From Bathynomus jamesi (Eukaryota > Arthropoda > Malacostraca > Isopoda > Cirolanidae), in NCBI GenBank assembly GCA_023014485.1, contig JAJOZX010005526.1:124001-188000 (forward strand): a stretch of DNA of 64,000 bases, read 5' to 3'. Positions 24,024 to 34,458 of this stretch are shown here, in pieces. Position numbers and translations under genes: made by a program. Within the stretch, counting starts at the first letter, position 1, and every line of letters begins with the position of its first letter. Below the pieces are notes generated by a model. That model was not told the origin of the DNA. It saw only the letters and a program-made list of their open reading frames with translations, and did not search any database.

Positions 24024-24810
24024 TAGTGCTTGCATAATACCGAAAATTTTCAATACCGGTATTTGGAGGCAATTATGCTAATCCCGGTATTGATACCGGT
24101 ATTATGAAAAAATAATTTATTTTGATTTATTATGGTGCCACCCTGCCAACCCTCCCACAAGTCTGAGGGACTTGCAGTACTCACCATATTTACTATAAAT
24201 TAATGACCCAACTCCAAATAGATGGCATTCTATTCGAAAAAGTTTATACAGTAAATTACTAAATTGTAATAAAAATATTATTTGAATTTTTTTTTAGCAT
24301 ATTATTATACAACTACTGGGGTAGATAGAAATTATTAGTATCTAAATATTTATTTCTTAGTTTGATTTTGAAAGTATGCTTTGAGGAAACAAAGAGCATC
24401 TAGGGATTGTTCAGATAGACTTGATCTCAGTTTCGTCAGAAATAGGCCTGCAGCAGAAAGGCTCTTTCTGATTCTGCACTTGTAGGTTTAATTGAAAGCA
24501 GTGCCTTGTACAGCTTCTCTAAATTCTCACTTCTCTGTAAAGTAACTTCCAAGCTTTTAAATTCATTAGTAACATCAAAATCAATGGAATTTTTTTTAGA
24601 TGGCACTTTTCCTAGTTTGTCCATTTCTTGCATGTATTCACTCAGTAATGAATCTGCTTCCACTTCAGTCTTATCGGAGGACTAAATTGCCTAAATTTTA
24701 CAATAGCAATTTTTGTCAATCCGAAATCCTATAATATCGGTATCGGTATTATTTGTACTTCTTCAATACCGGTATTAATACCGGTATTTCAATACCGGTT
24801 TTAACCCCTA
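24024..24810. mobile_element. Small hAT element with perfect 8-bp TSD
   Basis: Ends TAGTGCTTGCATAATACCG and the inverse of TAGGGGTTAAAACCGG, with repeated ATACCGGTATT motifs in both subterminal regions. Perfect duplication GTTTACAT (24016-24023, 24811-24818). It carries the hAT fragment at 24365-24663, so it is a deletion derivative. Confidence 0.9.
24365..24663 (-). pseudogene. hAT transposase C-terminal dimerisation fragment
   Basis: The complement ORF 24436-24663 reads ... LYKALLSIKPTSAESERAF and, after a one-base shift, SAAGLFLTKLRSSLSEQ and SLDALCFLKAYF to about 24365. SAESERAFSAAGLF is the hAT C-terminal dimerisation signature. No BED finger or catalytic Asp motifs remain; it is the 3' rump of the element at 24024-24810. 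Confidence 0.82.
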
Positions 24811-25268
24811 GTTTACATGCCAACGTTCCCATTTTGGGAACATATATTAAAAGTTGTTTAGTATTCGTGTATAAGCATATTTTGTAGTAATTATTTGTTT
24901 TTATAATTAATGAATGCACATACTCACATATTTTATTGATCTCCAATATCAATTTTTAATCGATTTATTTATTGTCAACATACGGTAATTTTTCAAACAT
25001 TTAGAGGTAATGCTTTATAAACTCCTAAGTATTTGCCTTATTACAATAAATAATATTTTTTTGCGGAATATGCATATTAAATAATACAAATTTCTCCTAA
25101 AAAAAATTTTTGTGTTATAAATTGATAAATATATTTGAAAAAATGATTCAATTATTTGTTCCCAAAATGGGAACAGTGGCAATGTTTACACGCGGTTTTC
25201 CAACATTTTGGCATAACACCAAAAAACAAAGTTCATCATGTTTCAACCTGGTTTTTCAGAAGCATATA

Positions 25269-25918
25269 CAGGGTGTCTCAAAAGTCACTATCTATTTCGG
25301 TGACATTAGATGTTTTTTTAAAAAAATGCTATGCTAGCATAAAGATATGTACTTCTGGTGCAAATTTGTGTATTTAAAAAAAGTTAATTGGTTTATTATC
25401 TTGACATGCTTGAACAATTCCTCGAACCTCAACTTCTTACAGATGGCATTCTTGACACAGTAGTTTTTCAGCAGGATGGAGCACCGTGCCATTATGCAAT
25501 AATTGTACGTGATTATCTTGACAGACGCTTCCCCGGTCGCTGGATTGGTCGTGGAGGAACACAACCATGGGCAGCACGTTCACCCGATTTAACACCATTA
25601 GATTGTTTCGCCTGGGGTTTCATTAAGTCTAAGGTGTACACTGGTAGAAGAATTAGTGATGTAGCCGAACTTCGAAATCGTATTACCGATGCAGTTCAGA
25701 AAATAACACCTCAAATGCTGGAAAGTGTGTTCCGGGAAACAACTTATCACTTTGAGCTCTGTAGAGACACTGATGGTCGCCATGTGGAGACAGATAAATA
25801 AATAGCACTAATTCTTTGTGGCACTTACTTTGAAATAAATATATTTTTCATGTCTTAAACCAGTTTTTCGTAATTCCCATTATTTTTCAAAATAGATAGT
25901 GACTTTTGAGACACCCTG
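25269..25918 (+). mobile_element. Mariner-like element, internally deleted
   Basis: 650 bp with inverted ends CAGGGTGTCTCAAAAGTCAC and its complement, flanked by TA (25267-25268, 25919-25920). It encloses the C-terminal half of a DD41D transposase; the helix-turn-helix half is missing. Confidence 0.9.
25388..25801 (+). pseudogene. Mariner transposase C-terminal half (DD41D, rosa-like)
   Basis: 137 codons containing VVFQQDGAPCHYA (second Asp) and WAARSPDLTPLDCFAWGFIK, with the third Asp 41 residues after the second. This DD41D spacing is that of rosa-type mariners. The first Asp and the DNA-binding domains are lost, so the element cannot self-mobilise. The 3' end runs nearly to the right inverted repeat, as expected. 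The same layout is seen in full at 29262-30329. Confidence 0.85.
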
Positions 25919-26056
25919 TATAAGCTCGGCGGGTTACCTAGACTATAATCAGTGCATTTAGTGCTTCGTAGGGTGAACAGATCACAGATTGATGGATTCT
26001 TCATCATTATGGATAAGTGCCTTTCTTTGAATATGATCTCATTATTCTTATATATC

Positions 26057-26169
<113 letters not shown>

Positions 26170-26214
26170 AAAAGAACCATGAAGGAAAAGAAACACAGAA
26201 TGGTGCTCAAGTAA

Positions 26215-26790
26215 ATATAGAAATAAAAATTGTGGGAGGAGCATACAAATTTGTAAGGAAAAACTACCAATTGTAGCACTTTGCCCTTCTTGTCTAAATC
26301 CGTTCTGAACGAATTCAAAACAACAGGATCAAGTGGAAAAAGACCCTGGCTCATGTTAAAATTATTTGTAAGTTGAATAATAGCAGACTCAAGAATATTT
26401 CTATTAACAATGTTGCTAGAGTGAAACAAAACTGAAGCATTATTCCAATACAGTGGGATAACTCTGACAAATGGACGAAAAGGGCACTGGACGATTGTCC
26501 CGTTTTAACGGAATATTGATGCTGTTTTACACGCGTGTGCAAATCCTTTCCCGTCTGACCAATGTAAAAGGAATCACATTGTTTACAACCAATTTTATAG
26601 ATAATGCCTGAATTATTGGTAGGGCTATTTTTAACTATGATATTTTTAACAATATTGTTACATGAAAATACTACATTAATATTCAAAAGTTTAAGTACAT
26701 TAGCAATGCCTAAAAAGCCTGGGAGAAATGGAAGTACTAAAATATTCTTTGACAAAGTGCGAGTGTTATTATTATAAATCATAAAAATAT
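26215..26790 (-). pseudogene. Penelope-like element 3' end with GIY-YIG endonuclease
   Basis: The complement frame 26351-26782 reads NNSGIIYKIGCKQCDSFYIGQTGK, then RVKQHQYSVKTGQ, SSALFVHLSELSHCI. This is the GIY-YIG nuclease domain (IIY ... YIGQTG) with the CxxC knuckle typical of Penelope-like retroelements. After a frameshift, ILESAIIQLTNNFNMSQGLF and PLDPVV continue to about 26215. The reverse transcriptase part is absent, as expected for a 5'-truncated copy. The last part abuts a CA/TA microsatellite. Confidence 0.85.
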
Positions 26791-26880
26791 ATGAAAAAAT
26801 AAAAAAATATTTATAATTTCAGTATTTTTGTACAAAAATAGGGTAATTATTCGTTTTTTGACCCAGTCTCTTTTTATAAT

Positions 26881-27058
26881 GAGAGCAAACGTTTCTGGTC
26901 AATTTGGAGGTGCTCTGCACGAATCTGCCATCCGTTTCCTGTGCAAATGCGTAGTTTTCGAGATATCGTCATCTCGAAAACTACGCATTTGCACAGGAAA
27001 CGGATGGCAGATTCGTGCAAAACACCTCAAAATCGACCAGAAAAGTTTGCATTCGTGC
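26881..27058. repeat. 178-bp near-perfect palindrome
   Basis: Arms of about 88 bp, starting GAGAGCAAACGTTTCTGGTC, are mirrored about the ATATCGTCATCTCGA centre near 26970. It lies inside the Merlin element and is followed directly by CCTAA-like repeats (27063-27092). It could be a separate foldback insertion. Confidence 0.85.
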
Positions 27059-27094
27059 TAAACACAACCTAACCTAACTTAACCTAACCAGTCA

Positions 27095-27623
27095 CCTTAT
27101 TTTGGAGGATAATACCCATATTCCTTTCACTCTTCGTCCACGATCAAATTTAGCACGGCCAAAATGCGACTCGTCAATTTCAACAATCGCGCCCTCGCCC
27201 CCAATTGGTTTCTGATTGTCCATCCACTTTTCACACACTTCACCACAAAAAGATTTCCAGTTAACAATGGACTCACTGCCTAGTTTTATAACTTTCTCGG
27301 CATAACGTTGTGAAAAATATTTTCGCAAATAAATATTTATGAACCGGAGGTTTTTATTCACCGAGAAGTTGCAATGTTCCAGCCATGTGCCCTTAAAGAT
27401 AGAAACAGTAAATCCACACTCACGCTTATTTTTTGGATTTTTTTTTACGGCACCTAAACACCTTCGAGTCTTGTCTTAAAATACAGGCAGTATTACATTT
27501 AGGGCAAATCAGGGATGTCGGAATTATGCCGTGATTGGAAAAAACATCTAAACTTTTATCTTCATCGAGGCCAACAAGGCGGATTAGGTCTTCAAAATCA
27601 AGTTCACAAGATTGATACGTCAT
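27095..27623 (-). pseudogene. Merlin (ISXO2/IS1016-like) transposase, broken
   Basis: On the complement, 27426-27623 encodes an N-terminal segment (LDFEDLIRLVG, SLICPKCNTACILRQ) with a CxxC zinc ribbon and a further FRCRKK. After frame loss, 27092-27361 reads RFINIYLRKYFSQRYAEKV, GEGAIVEIDESHFGRAKFDR and GRRVKGIWVL. The EIDESHFGR block is the hallmark first-Asp region of Merlin/ISXO2 transposases. The C-terminal half is missing, and the palindrome at 26881-27058 occupies its place. At least one frameshift and the deletion make it inactive. Confidence 0.85.
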
Positions 27624-27663
27624 AACAGTAGAACGAAAATCACCACACTAACAAAAAACAGAA

Positions 27664-27767
27664 AGAAGTAGGCAAAAGCAAGAAAAAGTAGCCAAAAAAA
27701 GCCAAGTAGCCAAAAAAAGCCAAGAAAAATCTCCAAAAAAGTCCAAAAAAGGTAGCCAAAATAAACA
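27664..27767. repeat. Degenerate tandem GCCAAAAAA repeat
   Basis: Irregular copies of (A)GCCAAAAAAA and CCAAAAAAGTCC in the 5' region of the Merlin element. Confidence 0.75.
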
Positions 27768-28395
27768 AACCCACCGAAATTTATATACATACATATTAGA
27801 AAGTAGAAAATATTTTTTTAAAAAAAGTACATTTTATACAAATTTGCACAAGATAATATATATATATTTTCTTATTCAGTTTTGATTGGTTATTCAATAT
27901 ATATTGCTGTTATAGCTGGGTGTGACTGGGTCAAAAAATGAATATTAACCAAAAATAGTTGTAAGCATTAATTGATGCAAGTTGCAAATTCTTACGTCAA
28001 TTAGATATGGTACTGGCCATTAAACGGTTAATTAACTCTCAAGTTTCACGTCAAGTCTAACAGTGAACATGGAATAGGAACGAAATAATTGAGCGTGTAT
28101 GGCCGGCTTAAGCGTGCTGCTCTTATAAACATCGCTCTCATAAGTGTTGTCCACTGTATATACACAAAAATTCAGTTACAACTACGGGGCTCCAATAAAC
28201 CTTAGCCCCCCCCGCCCATGGCTTAAACCACTAGAGGTACAGTAAAACTAAACATACCTTACAAAAGAGAATTTAATCCTGCAATTCAAACTTGGTGTTC
28301 CCGCCATTGGCTTCCAAGACAGCCTGAATTCGCTTTGGATAGCTTGCCAAAAGTGACGTGAATAGATCTTGATCGTTACGCAAATTTGCTAAAAC

Positions 28396-29149
28396 AGTTT
28401 CAATGTGTTATGTCATTGTATTGTAACAGGGTGCATGTTGTGATTTTTGGATGATCCATTGGGTGGTTGGTTGTATGGTATGTGATACGTGGTTGAATTT
28501 CGTGCGTGCTTGGACTTTTGAATTTTGGTTGCTTGAAAGCGGACAGCTGGTCTTGAACTGGAAATTTTGGCGATTAAAGCGTGTAAAATTTAAAATAATA
28601 AGTATTATCAAAGGTTTCCCTGTAAAGGAATTTTTTGTATTAGGTGAGTCATTAATGCTGTACATGATTGTAAATCCTAAAATATTGTGTATATTATGCT
28701 ATTTTTAGATGTCTTTTAGAGTGATACATAAATGTTTTTATATTAGATTTGGTTGGAGACACAGCATACTGTAAGACCAGTAACCTAAGAATTGTCCTCT
28801 GCAAAAGAGGTAGGCTGTATGTTATAAATTGGTTTCTATGTATATATAATGTATATATCTACTTAAGATTTTTATTATTGGAGAAATGATATTTATGTAA
28901 GTGGTTTTATTAGTTATTTTCTTCTGAATTTTTTAGGAGACGGAATTGGGAGCCAGATCTCGCAACTGCTTGTAAGCGCCCTGAATAAATCGCATTTTTT
29001 ATAAGTTCCACTGATTTAAGTATTAAATATCGTAGGTTTAAGTTAAGTTTAAGTTAAGTTTAGGTTTAGGTTAGGTTAAGTTTAGGTCAGGTTAGGGTAA
29101 TGATGACTTGTGTAGGCAGCCTGATTTGCTTTGTATATATTAATATATA
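28396..29149. other. Inserted DNA of unknown nature
   Basis: Together with 30468-30545 this forms the sequence that interrupts the DD37E gene once the DD41D mariner is removed. It contains an 85-codon ORF (28451-28708) without known motifs, candidate splice-like sites and TTTAGG-like repeats. Element type not recognised. Confidence 0.4.
29037..29105. repeat. TTTAGGT/TTAAGTTTA telomere-like repeats
   Basis: Degenerate array of TTTAAG, TTTAGG and TTAGG units, resembling the arthropod telomeric TTAGG motif. It is interstitial and short. The same kind of run, inverted, is at 27063-27092. Confidence 0.7.
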
Positions 29150-30467
29150 CAGGGTGGGCGGAAAGTAGCTCCCTATTTTGGATTGGTAAAAAAATACGTA
29201 TATTATCCATTTATTTCAGAAGAAATAATATGAAAAGGTAGGCATACATGGTAGGTTTTCTCTAAAATTCAATGTGGGCTCCAACTCTTTCCACCAGCTT
29301 CTGGAGCCGCCCAGGAATGGCGTCCACTGACTTTAGCAGGAACTCCGGCGGGATGGAGGACATGACTTCCCGAATTCGGTCCTCCAGTTCTTCCAATGTC
29401 CTCGGTTTGGTGCGGTAGACTTCTTCCTTTACCCACCCCCAAAGAAAGAAGTCGCACGGTGTCAAGTCGAGGCTCCTGGCTGGCCATTGATGTGGATCAC
29501 GACGACCCATCCAACGCCCAGGGAAGTGGGCATCCAGCCACTCACGGACAACAAGAGCGAAGTGCGGAGGGGCGCCATCTTGCATAAATATCAGATCGTC
29601 GATGTTCTCCCATGTGCTGACAACCGGCCAGACCTCGTTTCGCAACATAGCAAGGTACCGCTCAGCATTCATGGTGTTGCGCAGAAGGAACGGGCCCACA
29701 ACCTGATCTGAGGTCATACCACACCACACCGTTACACTGAACCGATTCTGCCGTTTTTCAGCGGTAACCATGGGATCCTCTCCTGCCCAGTAATGGCAAT
29801 TGTGGCGGTTGACAAAGCCTCCGACGTGGAACACCGCCTCGTCGCTCCAGAGGATGTTGCGGAAGAGATGGGGCCAGTCTTCATGCCAAGCCAGCATGAT
29901 TTCCCCGAACTCCATGCGAATGTCGCAGTCCTCGTCCGAGAGAGATTGGCAGTAATGCGGCTTCCACGCACGCCAGTTCAGCTCCTTCTTCAGCACAGTT
30001 CGCACTGAGTAGCGGGAGAGTCCACTTTCCCGAGCTGCCTGGCGAGTTGACTTTCGTGGACTCCGTGCGAACATTTCCTGAACTGCCTGCACCGTCTCCT
30101 GGGCCCTGGATGTCGAAGGGCGACCACATCTTCGAACATCTGCCACAGACCCCGTGGTCATGAGCTTCGAGTGGCAGTTCTTGATTGTTTTCGGGTCCAC
30201 TTGGGCACGTGGTCCGTGAATGGCCCGCCACCATCTTTGAACTCGAACGACAGATTGCCAAACTTCGTACCGTGCCGCCAACTGGGCACGCTCCTGCAGT
30301 GTTAAGCGCTCAGCCATGTTACCCTTCAATCTGAAATGAAAAAAAAAAAATGAATGTTACAATTGTACCACTTTACAGAACACACCATAACAATATAACA
30401 GTACAATCACAATTTATACATAATTTATATGTAATTTAAATTAGGGAGCTACTTTCCACCCACCCTG
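29150..30467 (-). mobile_element. Complete mariner (DD41D, rosa-like)
   Basis: 1,318 bp with inverted ends CAGGGTGGGCGGAAAGTAGC and (right, inverted) CAGGGTGGGTGGAAAGTAGC, followed by TCCCTAnTTT. TA is duplicated on both sides (29148-29149 approximately, 30468-30469). Encloses an uninterrupted 355-codon transposase. Confidence 0.93.
29262..30329 (-). CDS. Mariner-like transposase, intact, DD41D
   Basis: A 355-residue cut-and-paste transposase of the Tc1/mariner superfamily. The N-terminal part (about residues 5-125) has paired helix-turn-helix sequence (LTLQERAQLAARYEVWQSV; ARESGLSRYSVRTVLKKEL) with a RRCGRPST linker. The catalytic domain has Asp163 (ILWSDEAVFHV), Asp251 (FMQDGAPPHFA) and Asp293 (LDLTPCDFFLWG); 41 residues separate the last two, as in rosa-type mariners. 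The usual SPDLTP is changed to SLDLTP. Length is normal and there are no stops or frameshifts. The start is the first ATG (30329); a second Met five codons in is equally possible. The element's inverted repeats lie about 110-140 bp outside the ORF. It may be recently active. Confidence 0.93.
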   Translation of the reverse strand: MKGNMAERLTLQERAQLAARYEVWQSVVRVQRWWRAIHGPRAQVDPKTIKNCHSKLMTTGSVADVRRCGRPSTSRAQETVQAVQEMFARSPRKSTRQAARESGLSRYSVRTVLKKELNWRAWKPHYCQSLSDEDCDIRMEFGEIMLAWHEDWPHLFRNILWSDEAVFHVGGFVNRHNCHYWAGEDPMVTAEKRQNRFSVTVWCGMTSDQVVGPFLLRNTMNAERYLAMLRNEVWPVVSTWENIDDLIFMQDGAPPHFALVVREWLDAHFPGRWMGRRDPHQWPARSLDLTPCDFFLWGWVKEEVYRTKPRTLEELEDRIREVMSSIPPEFLLKSVDAIPGRLQKLVERVGAHIEF

Positions 30468-31689
30468 TAGTTTTGTAATCTAATGTTTTGCTGTTCTTGG
30501 CTGGGACGGCCTCGCGCTGTAAAGGGGACATATATATATATATATATATTCGAAAATCGATTTGCTGCATGTTCTTGAAACAAGAGACATTCAACCTTGT
30601 CCTTTATAACTGATCCAATGTGTTCACAGACGTTCCGGTCAGGAGAATTTCCTGGCCATTCTTCATTTCCAAAGAAATCGATCTCATGGTTCCGCAACAA
30701 CTGTTGAGTGGCTAATGCGTTAAAGCAGGCGGCCTTATCGTGCAGAAGTGTGACCTGATCGATATCCATAACATTGTTTGGGTTTCTTAGTAAAGGAATG
30801 ACATGCTGAGATAGAATAATATCACGAAAATACTGTCCATCCCAACTCTGACCATTTGGCTTCAGCACCCACATGAGCTTCTTTGCAGTGAACAAAACAA
30901 ACACACCAACACAGTCTGGACTTTTTAATAATTCGCGATAATGTTCATTGTCATCGATTTCATCTGGTGTTGTAGCCCACACTCGATCATTTTGGTAGTT
31001 AGGACGACGTGTTACGTAAACAAAAAATTTATCGGAGACAGCTAAATGCATGAAATCATCCACATCCCAATCTTCAAGATAATGGGCAAACCACATTCTA
31101 TCATCGATGTTAAGTTGAGTTTTTCTTGGCTTTGGAAGTTCATGCCAAGGCTTTAAACCTTGCCTATGACGGTACAGTCGAATGATCTCACCACTAACGA
31201 TCTTTCCTCTCAACACTTCGATCTTTCTAGAAAGTTTAGCAAAGCTGTTTTTCCGCTTACGCGTACCGCTTTCAATGATGTCCTTTGTTTCCTGAGAGAG
31301 TGGCAAATTTGGGCGCCCAGATTTGGTTGTATCCATTTCATATTCATCCAAAGTTTTATTCCAATTTCTTTTGACGAAGTCCTCACTTCTTCGCAACTTT
31401 TTGGCAACCCATGAACGTGTTATAAAGGTGGCTCCAGCATCACGAGCTTCCCGAAATGATATTGCTCGTATGCGATCTATCACACGTTGCCTCTCCGAAT
31501 CACCAATTAATTGAGAAGCCATTATATTATCACTTTATCAGCTAGAGTAATTTTAATACCTGCAATAAATAAAGAATTTTATATATTTTTATAATCACTA
31601 AAAACTATTTCGATATAAGTAAACTTGTAAGCTGCAAATGGGGGGGCTAAGGTTTTTTGGAACTCCTTACAACTAAAATTTAGAACTTA

Positions 31690-32092
31690 TTTTTATGCAA
31701 ATGCAGTCTGGTCACCACAATATAAAAAGTATATAACCATGATTGAGAATGTTCAACGCAGAGCAACAAAGTTGATACCAAATCTAAAGCACGACGCATA
31801 CCCAGAAAGGCTACGTAAATAGGGTCTGCCAACATTGACATATCGACGACTCAGGGGTGATGTGATCGAACTGTATAAGATACTCTATGGCAAATATGAC
31901 TGCAGAGTTACAAACTTTATTGAGCTGAATAATGATAATCGAAGAGGCCATAAATGCAAGCTAAAGAAAATTAGAACTGGGATAAATAAGAGGAAACATT
32001 CATTTATACATAGAAATGTAAACATATGGAATAGTCCAACTGAATACGTGGTAATGGCACCAACTGTAAAGTCTAGAGTCGAGACTTGATAA
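31690..32092 (+). pseudogene. CR1-like LINE reverse transcriptase C-terminus
   Basis: Reads YANAVWSPQ, then MIENVQRRATKLIPNLKHDA, a stop, and GLPTLTYRRLRGDVIELYKI and LYGKYDC to the end of the frame at 32089. This is the typical end of CR1/Rex-type RT ORFs. It is 5'-truncated by the DD37E insertion site at 31668; no matching upstream part was recognised left of 28183. At least one stop, so inactive. Confidence 0.82.
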
Positions 32093-32221
32093 GCTGTAGG
32101 CAAATCAACCCTTAAAATACAACTATGAAGAAAAATAGATTTCAGTTTGGTCACCAGCGGCCGCATTTACACATTGACAGCTGGTGAAGTACTGTAACAT
32201 TAGAGCTGTCTTAAGAGGCTG

Positions 32222-32465
32222 AAAAGACTGTTGACAAAAAATTCAAGTGGTATTAAGTGGTATTTAAGACCAGCAAACTCATCAATAATTTTTGGAATGT
32301 TCACTTCACGTGCTTCTTTATTTTCTGTTGAGAGAACAGCTAATCCTGAAAGTCTGTCTTGCATCATGGTATTTATGAGGTATGTTTTGATCAGCTTGAG
32401 GATGGAAAATGACCGTTCGGCTGTTAGAGTTTGGTGAGTAGAGTAAGAAAGGTAAATAAGTGCTT
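32222..32465 (-). pseudogene. hAT (ZMYM1-like) C-terminal fragment
   Basis: The complement reads LTAERSFSILKLIKTYLINT, then MMQDRLSGLAVLSTENKEAR and NIPKIIDEFAGLKYHL. The AERSFS...LK motif is the hAT dimerisation region as found in ZMYM1-like hAT transposases. Only about 75 codons survive; no ends or target duplication found. Confidence 0.75.
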
Positions 32466-33040
32466 TCTCGTGGTAAGGTTAGTAAGAATCTTTGAGAGAA
32501 GACCCTTAACTTGTCTGTATATACCGTTTTAAATCTACAAATATCATAGTATTCTCGTAAAGCTCGCTATCCGTTTTCCTTTGCGGTAAGAGATCGAAAT
32601 TGAAGACACGTTTGCTTATTTATTTTATTATGAGCAATCGAGATTGAGAGAGAGAGAGAGATTGAGAGAGATTATATTATATTTTCTTCGTATATTTGCA
32701 TGTAATGATTCACAAAAATGTATAACCAAAATGACTAAAACCCTGCTTATTACATAATGTATACCATCTAAGAATTTGTAGTACATTAAAAATTTTAAAT
32801 CACCGTGTTGTGAAGGTTTAAAAGAGAATATTATTTAAATACTTTGATAACAGAATTTGGAAAACAATATTAACGTTTTGCTATAACAATTAACCGTGTA
32901 ATTATTACTGCATATGCTAGAACATAAATATATAATAACGTAGATAACAGATAAGTACGTATTTAAAAGTAAATAAATAATTAAACACATAAAAAATGCA
33001 TGACAAATTTGTATTTCATCTCGAAATGGCTGAATATAAT
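32466..33040. other. AT-rich spacer with a (GA)n run
   Basis: No gene seen. A GA-rich run lies at about 32638-32672. The rest is AT-rich unique-looking sequence. Confidence 0.55.
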
Positions 33041-33044
33041 AGCA

Positions 33045-33648
33045 AATAGCCTCTCTGGATCTTTTCGGTTTGACGGCCTGTAATATTTTTTAACATTACT
33101 TGTTTTTTATTTCCAGTTTTAATCGAGGATTTAAAAAATAACATTCATATTTTAGAGAAACAAATAGTGAAGCAATTATACATTTTAGTTTAGAGAATAT
33201 CCTATACGCTTTAAGATTCCAAAATCCCTGAAAGTTTTAGGTCAACTAACTGTACGCTCATGACGATTGGTTAGGTTAAGTCGTGATATTTTCGTTTGTT
33301 TTGACAGTAAACTAACGAAAATATCATGACTTAACCTAACGAATCGTCAAGGGCATACAGTTGACATAACCAGGCATTCTGTTAACCTAACTGGACATTC
33401 AGTTAACCTAACCAGTTAGTAGAGTCTAGCCATGACTAGTTTTTTTCCGCCGGCCGTCAAACCAAAACGATCCCAATACAGTTTAAAAATATATATTTTA
33501 AATTTGTTAAATTGCCTATAACTGCCTCACTATTTGTTTCTCTAAAACATGAATGTTATTTTTGAAATCCTCGATTAAAACTGGACAATAAAAATAAGTA
33601 ATGTTAAAAAATATTACAGGCGGTCAAACCAAAAAGATCCGCCTCTTG
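33045..33648. repeat. Foldback with ~145-bp inverted arms
   Basis: 33045-33190 (GGATCTTTTCGGTTTGAC ...) is repeated inverted at about 33500-33648 (... GTCAAACCAAAAAGATCC). The loop contains the hairpin segment at 33255-33420. No gene. Confidence 0.82.
33255..33420. repeat. Hairpin plus short repeats, related to 16.0-16.1 kb
   Basis: ACGATTGGTTAGGTTAAGTC is mirrored by GACTTAACCTAACGAATCGT-like sequence around 33308. It is followed by a CAGTTAACCTAAC-type repeat. The right half closely matches 16020-16135 inside the TTGCCAG foldback insertion. Confidence 0.72.
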
Positions 33649-33877
33649 CTAAAGGAAAATTATTGGATCACTAACATATTGCTTCCCAGGAACCTCTCTT
33701 TAACATATTGCTTTCCATTGTATATCACTAACATAATGCTTCCCAGTGTTAATCACTTTAACATATTGCTTCCCAATATTTAGGATAAGGAGTACGATAA
33801 AAATGTTCGCTTTAATAAAGTAAAGGCATAAAAAGTAAGTCATAACATGTTAAAATATTAGATTGAAAGTAAATTTA

Positions 33878-34084
33878 TTAGAATTGTTGCGCTATTTGGT
33901 CACACAAAGTAAAAAATAGATTTCGGGAGAATCGGTCACGCCACATCATTTGCCACAAGTACGAGTTGAGTAGCTCCTTTTTGCATCCTTTCATTTTCTT
34001 TATATGGTATTTATGTTTGTTCCAGTAAGATTCAATAGTCTGGATATGAACTCCAGTTTCACGAAGCCTTTGGCTTAGCACCAT
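33878..34084 (-). pseudogene. Merlin (ISXO2-like) transposase C-terminal fragment
   Basis: 67 codons on the complement: GVHIQTIESYWNKHKYHIKK, LNSYLWQMMWRDRF and LFFTLCDQIAQQF. IESYW and the MWR(D/E)R motif mark the last catalytic region of ISXO2/Merlin transposases. The N-terminal two thirds are gone. It is inside the element at 33665-34490, whose 8-bp duplication agrees with Merlin. Confidence 0.8.
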
Positions 34085-34317
34085 TGGATCACCTGAAGAT
34101 CAGAGCTCCCAGCCTTCTTTAGTTAGCTTTATAAGGTTAACTAAAGAAGGCTGGGGTCCCAGTTTCACCAAGAAAGAACTTTATAACCAACTTGTATAGT
34201 ATAATACCAAGAAAGAACTGAGCAAGTTTATAACTTTGTTAACATTTATAGCTTTGTTTACGGTCGGTAGGTTATCTCCTAGATTACCAACCTCTTTCTA
34301 ACCAACCAACCTTTCTC

Positions 34318-34458
34318 TTTTTAACATATTGCTTCCCAGTTTTAATCACTTTAACATATTGCTTCCCAGTTTTAATCACTTTAACATATTGCTTCCCAGT
34401 TTTAATCACTTTAACATATTGCTTCCCAGGAGGGATCACTTTAACATATTGCTTCCCC
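34318..34458. repeat. Tandem repeat, ~30-bp unit
   Basis: About 4.7 copies of TTTAACATATTGCTTCCCAG with a TTTTAATCAC spacer. A degenerate set lies at 33666-33780. The unit contains the terminal inverted repeat motif of the host Merlin element. Confidence 0.9.

Larger units (their letters stand above)
26842..27950. mobile_element. Merlin transposon with 8-bp TSD
   Basis: Inverted ends GGTAATTATTCGTTTTTTGA and (right, inverted) GGTTAATATTCATTTTTTGA, both followed by CCCAGTC. Perfect 8-bp duplication AAAAATAG (26834-26841, 27951-27958). The transposase fragments inside are of the Merlin/IS1016 type, and 8-9-bp duplications fit that superfamily. Confidence 0.88.
28273..31522 (-). pseudogene. Tc1/mariner transposase, DD37E type, split by insertions
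   Basis: The complement frame starts at ATG 31522. It has an N-terminal helix-turn-helix region (WVAKKLRRSEDFVKRNW), KSGRPNLPLSQETKDII, then LAVSDKFFVYVTRRPN (first Asp), VTLLHDKAACFNAL (second Asp) and EWPGNSPDRNVCEHIG (Glu 37 residues further on). After AANRFS the frame runs into a TA repeat and foreign DNA at about 30545. The true C-terminus is found 2.15 kb away at 28273-28395 (LRNDQDLFTSLLASYPKRIQ ... FELQD, stop). Apart from the insertion I see no frameshift in the N-terminal 330 residues, so the copy is rather young. Confidence 0.85.
28185..31667. mobile_element. DD37E mariner-type element, interrupted
   Basis: Inverted ends CGGGGCTCCAATAAACCTTA and (right, inverted) AGGAGTTCCAAAAAACCTTA, each followed by a C/G run. 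TA lies on both sides (28183-28184, 31668-31669). It contains the transposase split between 30545-31522 and 28273-28395, with about 2.15 kb of inserted DNA between. To the right it lies against a CR1-like LINE tail. Confidence 0.85.

Noticed and set aside
29037..29105. Telomere or chromosome end
   Set aside because: The TTTAGG/TTAAGT run is short, degenerate and interstitial, and similar scraps occur at 27063 and 33280.
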